From: Anaerosoma tenue | GTDB taxonomy: Bacteria; Actinomycetota; Coriobacteriia; Anaerosomatales; Anaerosomataceae | Direction: 5' to 3' | Length of the DNA: 64,000 nucleotides | NCBI RefSeq assembly: GCF_023161965.1 | Contig: NZ_JALNTY010000001.1 | Location: 496,001-560,000 of the forward strand | Shown: positions 37,133-44,639 of the stretch, one piece after another | Layout of the letters: every line of letters begins with the position of its first letter | Numbering within the stretch: position 1 is the first letter of the stretch | Program-made: the position numbers and the translations under genes | Notes under the pieces: model-generated | What the model saw: the letters and a program-made list of their open reading frames with translations, nothing else | Databases searched by the model: none | Told to the model about the DNA's origin: nothing

Positions 37133-38347
37133 TCAGGCCACCATCGTGACGGCCTGGAACATCGGCATGTAGAGCGCGATAACGATGCCGCCAACCACAA
37201 CTGCCAGCACGACCATGATGATCGGCTCCATGGCCGAGGCGAGACCGTCGATCGCGGTGCCCACCTCTTCGTCGTAGAAGTCGGCGATCTTGATGAGCAT
37301 CTGGTCGAGCGCTCCGGTCTCCTCGCCCACGGCCACCATCTGCACGACCATGCCGGGGAACACCGGCGATTCGCCCAGCGGTTTGGCGATGGTCTCGCCT
37401 TCCTTGATCGCTCCCCGCGCCGACTTGAGGGCGCGGGTGACCACCTCATTGCCTGCGGTGTCAGCCACGATATCCATCGCCGAAAGAATCGGGACGCCTG
37501 CCGCCACAAGCGTGCCGAACGTACGGGTGAAGCGGGCCACCGACGTCTTGCGGATGATGTTGCCGGCCACGGGCATCCGGAGTTTGATGCCGTCCCAGAT
37601 GAACTTGCCCGAGTCGGTCTTGGTCCACTGCTTGAACACGAAGAACAGGATCACGAGCACGATGGCAGTGATCACGCCCTTGATGCTCGCAACGTAATCG
37701 GACATGGCAACGAGTACCTGGGTCGGAAGCGGCAACTCCTGCCCTGCGCCACTGAACATCTCGATGAACGTCGGCACCACGAACACCATCATCGCGATGA
37801 CCACGACCACCACAAGGATGGAGATGACCATCGGGTACATCATCGCGGACTTCACGCGTCCCCTGAGGTGGGCGTCCTGCTCGAAAAGGTCCGCCACGCG
37901 TAGGAGCACCTCGTCGAGCACACCGCCGGTCTCGCCTGCCTTCACCATGTTGTAGAAGAGCGGCGGGAAGATCTTGGGATGCTTCATCATCGCCTCGGAA
38001 AGCGACTGACCGGCCTCCACGTCACGGTTGAGTTGCGCGATGATGTCGCGCATCTCCTTGTTCTCCGCCTGATCGGCGAGGATGCTCAGGCACTTCGTGA
38101 GCGAGAGGCCCGCGTTGATCATCGTCGCGAACTGTCGCGCGAAGATGGTCACGTCCTTGATCTTGACCGACGTGCCGAACTGGATCTTGTTGAGTTGCGC
38201 GAGACGGTCCTCGTCGAGGTCGAGGATGATATAGCCCATCTGGCGGAGTTTGGTAGCGACCGCTTCGCGGCTCTCCCCCTCGAGCTTGCCGCTCACGACC
38301 CTGCCGGTCTTGTCACGGACGTTGTACTTGAAGGTGGTTGTGGCCAT
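37133..38347 (-). CDS. pilC: type IV pilus inner-membrane platform protein PilC
   Basis: Polytopic platform on which PilB acts to extrude pilin. The protein is 404 residues with two GspF domains, each preceding a membrane segment, about three membrane helices in all. Typical pieces are FARQFATMINAGLSLTKCL, MVKAGETGGVLDEVLLRVAD and MVAVGEETGALDQML, and the C-terminus ends in a helix (VVLAVVVGGIVIALYMPMF). The ATG at 38347 follows AAGGAG by 7 bases; the upstream Met 20 codons earlier is rejected. It lies 78 bases after pilB. Confidence 0.95.
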   Translation of the reverse strand: MATTTFKYNVRDKTGRVVSGKLEGESREAVATKLRQMGYIILDLDEDRLAQLNKIQFGTSVKIKDVTIFARQFATMINAGLSLTKCLSILADQAENKEMRDIIAQLNRDVEAGQSLSEAMMKHPKIFPPLFYNMVKAGETGGVLDEVLLRVADLFEQDAHLRGRVKSAMMYPMVISILVVVVVIAMMVFVVPTFIEMFSGAGQELPLPTQVLVAMSDYVASIKGVITAIVLVILFFVFKQWTKTDSGKFIWDGIKLRMPVAGNIIRKTSVARFTRTFGTLVAAGVPILSAMDIVADTAGNEVVTRALKSARGAIKEGETIAKPLGESPVFPGMVVQMVAVGEETGALDQMLIKIADFYDEEVGTAIDGLASAMEPIIMVVLAVVVGGIVIALYMPMFQAVTMVA

Positions 38348-38425
38348 CACCCACTCCTTAACCAGGGATCCCCTGAACACGATAGTACACTCGGCATGCC
38401 AGAGCACGAACTGAAGGGCCGCCCG

Positions 38426-40096
38426 TCACACGATGACCCGCGAGACCTCCTCGATCGAGGTCTGGCCCTGGCGACACTTCTCGAGGCCGTCCTGCTTGAG
38501 CGTGAGCATCCCCTGCTGCATCGCCACCTCGCGGATCGCCTCGGCGGTGGCCTCCTTGATCGTGAGGTCGCCGATCTCCTCGGAGATCATCATGACCTCG
38601 TGGATACCGACACGTCCGCGGTAGCCGGTGCCGCCGCACTTCTTGCAGCCTTTGGGCCGCCATAGGCGCTCGGGCAGCGCATCCTCGGCGAATCCCGCGT
38701 CAAGCGCCAGCTGCTTGCTCGGCTTGTACTCCTCTTTGCAGTCGGAGCACAACCGCCGTCCCAGGCGCTGGGCGAGCACGCAATCGACCGCGGAGGCCAC
38801 GAGGAACGGCTCCACGCCCATCTCGGTGAGTCGGGTGATGGCGCCGGCCGCGTCGTTGGTGTGCAGCGTGGAGAGGACGAGGTGGCCGGTGAGCGCCGAC
38901 TCGATGGCGATCTTGGCCGTCTCCTGGTCGCGGATCTCACCCACGAGGATGATGTCGGGCGAACAGCGCAGGAACGAGCGCAACGCCCGTGCGAACGTGA
39001 GGCCGGCCTTCACGTTGGTCTGCACCTGATTCACGCCTGCGAGGCGGTACTCCACCGGGTCCTCAGCTGTGAGGATGTGTTTCGCGGGCGTGTTGAGGAC
39101 GTTGATGGCAGCGTAAAGGGTCGTCGACTTGCCCGAGCCGGTGGGACCGGTGACCAGAATGGCGCCGTAGGGCTTGCGGAAGGACGACTCGAACCGCTCG
39201 AGCGCCGACGGCAGGAAGCCGAGGTCCGTCAGCCGCAGCATGATGTTGTCCTTGCGCAGGATACGAAGCACCACGCGCTCGCCGTAGACGGTGGGCAGCG
39301 TGGACACACGGAAGTCCATCGCGTGCCCGCCGATGGTGAGCGCCGTGTGACCGTCCTGCGGCTTGCGGGTCTCGGCGATGTCCATGTCGGCCATGATCTT
39401 GAACCGCGATATCATCGCCTGCTGCGTGGACTTGGGGCTCCGCATCATCTCGTGCAGCACACCGTCGATACGGTACCGGACGCGGAGGTCCTTCTCCTGC
39501 GGCTCGATGTGGATGTCGCTCGACCTGTCAGCCACAGCGCGGTTGATGATGTAGTTCACGAGCTTGACCACTGGCGCATCGTCGGTGATCTCGGTCATGT
39601 CCTCGAGCGTGAGCTCCGCCGTGTCGCCCCCGGCGTCGAGGTCTTCCTCGCTCATCGTGGTGGCGACCTTGTAGAACTCGTCGACAGCCGCGACGATGCT
39701 GTCCTTGGTGGAGATGGCCGGGGCGATCTCGTACCCGGTGATGATGCGGAGGTCGTCGAGCGCAAGCACGTTCTGCGGGTCGGCCATAGCAACCACAAGG
39801 TGGTCGTCTTCGATCTCGATAGGCATCAACGTGTAGCGGATCGCCAGCTCACGCGGTACGAGGGCGATCGCGTTGGCATCGGGACGCTTCACCGAGAAGT
39901 CGATGTACGGGATCCCGATCTGCTTGGCCATCACCGACAGGATCCCGCCCTGCGTGGCGTATCCCAGGTCGACCAGGACCTTGCCGAGCGGGCTCCCGGT
40001 GACCTTGTGGATCTCTATGGCGTCTGCAAGCTGGCGTTCGGTGATGATGCCCGCGCGCAGGAGCAGCATCCCTAGCCGCTCACCGGCTTCAGCCAC
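38426..40096 (-). CDS. pilB: type IV pilus extension ATPase PilB (copy 1)
   Basis: Hexameric GspE/PulE motor of 556 residues. An N-terminal MshEN-like domain (about 1-150) is followed by the Asp-box/His-box N2 domain with SSDIHIEP. Walker A GPTGSGKSTT is at 317-326, and a His-containing loop (LHTND) follows. Walker B is ILVGEIRDQETA near 384. The tetracysteine zinc site is Cys450/Cys453 and Cys484/Cys487. All catalytic parts are intact. It directly precedes pilC, so it is probably the main extension motor. A second copy lies at 44640-46307. Confidence 0.95.
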   Translation of the reverse strand: MAEAGERLGMLLLRAGIITERQLADAIEIHKVTGSPLGKVLVDLGYATQGGILSVMAKQIGIPYIDFSVKRPDANAIALVPRELAIRYTLMPIEIEDDHLVVAMADPQNVLALDDLRIITGYEIAPAISTKDSIVAAVDEFYKVATTMSEEDLDAGGDTAELTLEDMTEITDDAPVVKLVNYIINRAVADRSSDIHIEPQEKDLRVRYRIDGVLHEMMRSPKSTQQAMISRFKIMADMDIAETRKPQDGHTALTIGGHAMDFRVSTLPTVYGERVVLRILRKDNIMLRLTDLGFLPSALERFESSFRKPYGAILVTGPTGSGKSTTLYAAINVLNTPAKHILTAEDPVEYRLAGVNQVQTNVKAGLTFARALRSFLRCSPDIILVGEIRDQETAKIAIESALTGHLVLSTLHTNDAAGAITRLTEMGVEPFLVASAVDCVLAQRLGRRLCSDCKEEYKPSKQLALDAGFAEDALPERLWRPKGCKKCGGTGYRGRVGIHEVMMISEEIGDLTIKEATAEAIREVAMQQGMLTLKQDGLEKCRQGQTSIEEVSRVIV

Positions 40097-40196
40097 GAAT
40101 CATCGCCCCTCTGCGATCGGATACGACGTAAGCGGTACACCCGCATGCCGATAGTACGACAGATGCGGTGCTCCGCGACAGACGCCGATGCCGGCC

Positions 40197-41240
40197 TCAG
40201 CGATCGCGCGTGGCGTGCAGGTCGCCGAGCAGGATGGCGGCCAGGCGCTGGAACTCGGCATGGCTTCTCGTGCCGGGCTTGACGCCCACGCGTCCCGGAC
40301 CCGCCGTGAAGTGCAGCTCGACCGGCGCCACGAGCGAGTACTCGGGGATGGAGGAGGCATCCACGACGGACGGCTCTGCGACAGCCGTTGCCGGTGCAGG
40401 CTCCCGTACCGGCGCGGCGGCGGGTGCGGGCTCCGGCGTCGGTTCGGAGGCCGTTGCGGGTTCGGGCTCGGGCACAGGTTCGGGCTCGGGCACAGGTGCA
40501 GGTGCAGGTGCCGGAGCGGGCGACGACAGTGCCTGACCGATCGACGGCGGGGGCATCAGGGGCGGCGCCTCGAATGAAGGCTCCGGGTCGCCGACCGACT
40601 CGGCGGGGACAGTCGCCTCCTGCTGCCCGGACGGCATGAGCGGCTGCTGCTCCTCGGCCACGCGCATGAGCCGCTCGAGCTCGTCGCCGAGCGAGTAGCC
40701 GGGCATGGCGGCCACCGCTGGCTGCGATGCGGGTTCGGTGGCGGGCATTCGGGGCGACAGAGCGGCTGGCGAAGGATCCGCCGCGGGTGCGGGTGGTGCG
40801 ACCGCGGGTGTCTCCGGGGCAGGCGGAACTGCCGCCTGACGGGCAACGGGCTCCTCCACCTCTGTGGAGACCTCTGCGTGATCGCGTACGGTCAGCGGAG
40901 GACGAGCCGGGCTCACGTGTTCCGGTTCGGAGCGGTGCACCTCGGGGATACGGAACGGAGCGACCTCGGCTTCCCGGGATATGACCGGCGTTGTCGCGCT
41001 CGATCTGCCGCTCGCCACGGGGCCACGCGGAACAGCGGCACCCTCCCGGGGCGCCGCGAAGAGATCGCCCGAATCCTCGGCGAGATAGCGCGCCTCGGCA
41101 TCATGCTGGTCGTCATGCTCCGCGACGTGGCTCGCCCTGCGTACCGCGGCACGATAGCTCGCGATCGCGTAGACGAGATACGCGAGCAGGACGACGACGA
41201 GCAGCGCGATCCCCCCGAGGATGTAGAGCCCCTGGTCCAT
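40197..41240 (-). CDS. membrane-anchored Pro/Glu/Ala-rich protein of the pilus locus
   Basis: Unrecognised protein of 347 residues. An N-terminal membrane helix (about 6-27, YILGGIALLVVVLLAYLVY) is followed by a basic patch and then a long low-complexity cytoplasmic stretch dominated by Pro, Ala and Glu. Two short motifs break it: PGYSLGDELERLMRVAEEQQ near the middle and PEYSLVAPVELHFTAGPG near the end, sharing a Pro-x-Tyr-Ser-Leu core. The last 45 residues look folded. It starts 5 bases after the GTPase stop, so the two are coupled. A scaffold that tethers the GTPase or motor to the membrane is a reasonable guess, not shown by homology. Confidence 0.6.
   Translation of the reverse strand: MDQGLYILGGIALLVVVLLAYLVYAIASYRAAVRRASHVAEHDDQHDAEARYLAEDSGDLFAAPREGAAVPRGPVASGRSSATTPVISREAEVAPFRIPEVHRSEPEHVSPARPPLTVRDHAEVSTEVEEPVARQAAVPPAPETPAVAPPAPAADPSPAALSPRMPATEPASQPAVAAMPGYSLGDELERLMRVAEEQQPLMPSGQQEATVPAESVGDPEPSFEAPPLMPPPSIGQALSSPAPAPAPAPVPEPEPVPEPEPATASEPTPEPAPAAAPVREPAPATAVAEPSVVDASSIPEYSLVAPVELHFTAGPGRVGVKPGTRSHAEFQRLAAILLGDLHATRDR
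40459..40512. repeat. short tandem repeats encoding a Pro-Glu tract
   Basis: Two perfect copies of an 18-bp unit, GGTTCGGGCTCGGGCACA (40459-40476 and 40477-40494), followed by GGTGCA twice and one variant. On the coding strand they encode alternating Pro-Glu/Pro-Val then Ala-Pro. All units are multiples of three, so copy number changes would alter linker length without a frameshift. Confidence 0.8.
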
Positions 41241-41245
41241 CACCC

Positions 41246-41773
41246 TCAGTCCATGCTGTCGAGGATCCGATAGAGCAGCCCCAGCAGGACCGCCTTAACG
41301 CTCTCTTTCTCGCGGGCGTCCACCGGCAGCAGCGGCACGGTGTCCTCGAGCGCGATGGCGGAGCGCACCCGCCGCAACGTCTTGACGTCGGTGGCCGGGA
41401 CCTTGTTGGCCGCCACCACGAACGGCACGTCGGACATCTCCTTGAAGAAGGCGATCATCGCCTTGGCGTCCTCGAACGAGCCTTCATCCTCGGCATCCAC
41501 GATCAGCACGAATCCCAGCATGCCCTCCGAGAGCGTCTCCCACATGAAGGAGAACCGCTCCTGACCGGGAGTGCCGAAGAGATACAGCACCACGTCGTCG
41601 GAGATCGTGATGCGGCCGAAGTCCATGGCGACCGTGGTCTCGCCGCTGCCCTCGCCCGAGGCGTCGCTGATCTGGCGCTCGGTGGAGAGCACCGTGATCT
41701 CGCTGACCGCCTTGATGAAGGTCGTCTTACCGGCATTGAACGGACCGGTGACGATGACTTTGACCGACTGCAT
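41246..41773 (-). CDS. small GTPase, COG2229/CvnD-MglA-like
   Basis: Ras-like GTP-binding protein of 175 residues. The P-loop is GPFNAGKT (10-17), switch I is around ETTVAMDFG, and the G3 region is FGTPGQERF (66-74) with Gln71. That places it with COG2229 proteins, including streptomycete conservon GTPases (CvnD) and near MglA. The G4 motif reads NKVP (123-126) instead of NKxD, so base specificity may be relaxed. No lipidation signal or membrane helix is present. Its neighbours are the PATAN protein 17 bases upstream and the membrane-anchored protein downstream. The Roadblock protein at 43880 is a likely activator or partner. Confidence 0.85.
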   Translation of the reverse strand: MQSVKVIVTGPFNAGKTTFIKAVSEITVLSTERQISDASGEGSGETTVAMDFGRITISDDVVLYLFGTPGQERFSFMWETLSEGMLGFVLIVDAEDEGSFEDAKAMIAFFKEMSDVPFVVAANKVPATDVKTLRRVRSAIALEDTVPLLPVDAREKESVKAVLLGLLYRILDSMD

Positions 41774-41790
41774 GCGCGCTCCGTCCCTTG

Positions 41791-43827
41791 TCAGAGATCC
41801 TCGATGCCCTGGATGATCTGCTCGAGCAACTCTTTATCCACTGTCTGGTCGATGTGGAGCCTGCCGCCCTCTCCCGGCTCGGGTATCGCATTCACGGTGG
41901 TCACCGGTCGGGCGCGACCGGTACCTCCGCCGGTCAGCGCGGTCAGCTCGTCGCCGAGACCACCGCTCAGACCGCTGCCGGTATCGAACTCCGCAAGGAA
42001 CGAGTCGGTTGAGATGTACTCCCCGGTGCTCTGCTCCTCGCCGAAATCGGTCTCGGACGCGATGACCCCCGAACCTTCTTCGGCAGACGCGCCGAGCGAC
42101 TCGAGCAGCGAGTCGAGATCCTGGTCGGACCCGCCTTCGGGCGCGGCGGTCTCCGCGACGCCTTCCTCCGCAGGCGCCTGCTCTACCGGCGCCTCCTCTG
42201 CGGGCGGCTGCTCTACCGGCGCTGGCTCCTCGGAGATGGACTGCACGAACTCGGCCCAGTCCGACTCCGACCCGCTCTCCACCTCGACCGCCGCCTGCTC
42301 CATCTCGGACATCGGTGGGCGGCTCTCGCTCACGGGCTCCGGCTCCAGCAACTCGGGCGGATACTCGCCGAGACCAAGGGTGCGCAGGTCGCTCTCGAAG
42401 TCGCCGGTAGGCATGAACTGCGATGGCTCCGTCTCCGCCACCGGCGGAGCGGGAATCTCGGCGAGATCCGACTCCGGTATGGCGCCGAAGCCTACGTCGT
42501 CACTGTCCGCCGCGGGCGTCTCGTACGTCTCGGCCTCCGCAGGCGGCTGGTGCTCCTCAACGACCGAAGATGGTTCCTGATCCTGGACATCATCCGCCGG
42601 TGGCTGTGCGATGCCCATCTCGGCGAGCAAGGCCGACTCGTCCCACGCGTCCTCCACCGTGGGAGCGTAGGGCACGACCGGCGTCTCATCGGCGGTCTCC
42701 GGCTCGTACCCGAGCTGGGGGAACTCATCGAGGGGCTCCTCAGGCGCGGCCGGCGGCTCCTCCTCAAGCGTCTCAGCAGCAGCGGCATCGTGCGGGGAGA
42801 GGACCGCCTCCATCATCTCTGTGAAGACCGCCATGTCATCGTCGCTGGGCGGTTCCGCGCCCACCGAGAGGAATTCGGGCATCTCCGGAGCGGCGCGCAC
42901 GTCCTCCCCCGCCGGCGCCTCCTCCGGCTGCTTCTCGACCGCCGTGTCCTCCGGGGCGTGCACTTCGGGCTCCGACTCCACCACTGCGGATGCGTCCGCC
43001 TCGGGTTCGGACGCCGACGGGCCGGACGCTTCACGCTCAGCACGCGCGGCGGCAGCACGCGCCCGCTTCTCCTCGCGAGCGGCACGCTCGGCCCGCAGCC
43101 TCTCGACCTCCTCATCCGACGGCACCTCGAGCAAACCTGCCGAGAAGAGACCGTAGATGACGCGCGCAACCTCGAAGTCGGTGCTGCGCACCTCCTCGGC
43201 AAGCTCACGCACCGAGCGCGTACCGTCGATCAGAAGGAGCAGGTTCCACTCCACGGGCTTCAGCGAGATCTCGAAGGTTCCCTCGCCCGGAGCTGTGGCC
43301 ATCTTGAAGACCATGTCAGCCGACGGGACCTTCTTCTTGATGCGGTTCCACTCCTCGAGCCGCCGGCTGCCCTCCATGACGATGTTCTCAACGGAGACCG
43401 ACAGGCCGATGTCCTCGTGCAGGACCTCCGGCAAGACCTCGAAGTCGAAGTCGCCTTCGTCCCACCGCATGATGTCGAAGATCGTGTCCTGGATCTGCTC
43501 CTGGACGAAGGTCTCGAGGACGTGCTGGGTGATGTAACCCTCGCTCACCAGGATCTCGCCGAGCCGGCGCTCGCCGCCCTCGGCCTTGTGCATCTCCAGC
43601 GCACGTTCGAGCGCCGCCGGCGTTATCCGCTGCGCGCTCACCAGCCGATCGCCAAGCAGCTCATGGCGCCAGTTGGACTGCGCGAAGAACACGTCGCCGT
43701 CGCGGAACCAGATACTGCCTTCCGCGTCGGGACGGACGATGCGCAGCACTCCGGTCTTCCCGCTCAGCTGAACGAGCTGGAAGACGTCTGGAAGACTGAA
43801 GTCCTTGAGGTTGCCGCGCAGTGCCAT
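41791..43827 (-). CDS. DUF4388 (PATAN) domain protein with long acidic tail
   Basis: A 678-residue protein. The N-terminal 130 residues are a DUF4388/PATAN domain (NLKDFSLPDVFQLVQLSGKTG, WFRDGDVFFAQSN, GEILVSEGYITQ). A helical extension follows to about 175, and a winged-helix-like segment at about 195-240 (LLLIDGTRSVRELAEEVRS). Residues 250-640 are very acidic and Pro-rich with imperfect repeats, probably disordered; the last 40 residues look folded. PATAN domains occur in cyanobacterial regulators that contact the pilus motor. There is no receiver domain, so it is not a PatA response regulator. It lies between the Roadblock and GTPase genes and may act as their effector or scaffold. Confidence 0.8.
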   Translation of the reverse strand: MALRGNLKDFSLPDVFQLVQLSGKTGVLRIVRPDAEGSIWFRDGDVFFAQSNWRHELLGDRLVSAQRITPAALERALEMHKAEGGERRLGEILVSEGYITQHVLETFVQEQIQDTIFDIMRWDEGDFDFEVLPEVLHEDIGLSVSVENIVMEGSRRLEEWNRIKKKVPSADMVFKMATAPGEGTFEISLKPVEWNLLLLIDGTRSVRELAEEVRSTDFEVARVIYGLFSAGLLEVPSDEEVERLRAERAAREEKRARAAAARAEREASGPSASEPEADASAVVESEPEVHAPEDTAVEKQPEEAPAGEDVRAAPEMPEFLSVGAEPPSDDDMAVFTEMMEAVLSPHDAAAAETLEEEPPAAPEEPLDEFPQLGYEPETADETPVVPYAPTVEDAWDESALLAEMGIAQPPADDVQDQEPSSVVEEHQPPAEAETYETPAADSDDVGFGAIPESDLAEIPAPPVAETEPSQFMPTGDFESDLRTLGLGEYPPELLEPEPVSESRPPMSEMEQAAVEVESGSESDWAEFVQSISEEPAPVEQPPAEEAPVEQAPAEEGVAETAAPEGGSDQDLDSLLESLGASAEEGSGVIASETDFGEEQSTGEYISTDSFLAEFDTGSGLSGGLGDELTALTGGGTGRARPVTTVNAIPEPGEGGRLHIDQTVDKELLEQIIQGIEDL

Positions 43828-43879
43828 CGCTTCGAACCGTCACTCCCCCGGGGCATCGTATAGTGCCGGTGCGTGCGGA

Positions 43880-44497
43880 TCAGCCAAGAACGTTGCCGAT
43901 GCGCTCCGCTATAGCCTTCATGTCGTACAGGACGAGCCCCAGTTTCGCGCTGGGATCGGCCATCGCCGTGAGGACCGCCCTGCTTCCTGCGGCGATCAGC
44001 AGCACGTAGCCGTTCTCCCCCTCGATGAAGACCTGCGAGAGGTGACCCCTGCCGAGTTCGGCCGCCGCGCGCTCGCCGAGACCGAGGATCGCGGCCGACA
44101 TCGCGCCCACGCGGTCGGCCTGCATGCCCGCCGGCAGCGCCGACGCCATCGTGAAGCCGTCAAGGCTCACAAGCGCAGCGGCCTGGATGTCGCCGTCCTC
44201 GCGCATGAGCTCGTCGAGCGCCTGCGCCAGCTGCTCCTCGCGGCTCATCTGCCGTGTCGTGGCCTGTGGACGCGCCGCCTGCGGCTCCGCGGGCTGAGGC
44301 GCCGGAGCAGCGGCCGGCGCAACGGGAGCGGCCTGCCGCGCCGGCTGGGCCGCCGGCGCCGGAGCCTGGGCGGGAACGGTCTGCGCGGGCTGGGGTGTGA
44401 CCGGAACGACGACCGGCGCGCCGAGCAGGTCGTCGTCGTCGTACGACTCGTCATCGGTGTCGCTGATGAAATAGTCGCCGATGCCCTTGTCCACCAT
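43880..44497 (-). CDS. Roadblock/LC7 domain protein
   Basis: A 205-residue protein. An acidic N-terminus (GDYFISDTDDESYDDDD) and a Pro/Ala linker (about 40-90) precede a Roadblock/LC7 domain (about 100-205, with AALVSLDGFTMASALP, GERAAAELGRGHLSQVFIEG and VLTAMADPSAKLGLVLYDM). Roadblock proteins act as GTPase-activating or co-activating partners of MglA and CvnD GTPases, and a candidate GTPase lies two genes downstream. The ATG at 44497 follows GGAGGTGA; the upstream in-frame start would add 27 residues. No clear promoter is seen in the 142 bases before it. Confidence 0.85.
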   Translation of the reverse strand: MVDKGIGDYFISDTDDESYDDDDLLGAPVVVPVTPQPAQTVPAQAPAPAAQPARQAAPVAPAAAPAPQPAEPQAARPQATTRQMSREEQLAQALDELMREDGDIQAAALVSLDGFTMASALPAGMQADRVGAMSAAILGLGERAAAELGRGHLSQVFIEGENGYVLLIAAGSRAVLTAMADPSAKLGLVLYDMKAIAERIGNVLG

Positions 44498-44639
44498 CGT
44501 GTCGTCACCTCCGGGAGCGGCCGTCAAACAGACCGGGGGGTCGTAATGGCGTGCGCGACCAGACCCGACCTGGGGCAAGCAGTCTCAGTCTCTCACGTCG
44601 CCGATACCGAAACAACCGGGAAAACGCAGGTCGGACGTG

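Noticed and set aside
40400-42260. Repeats in the Pro/Glu-rich genes as a CRISPR-like array
   Set aside because: Units are short, adjacent and in frame with protein-coding sequence; no regular spacers.
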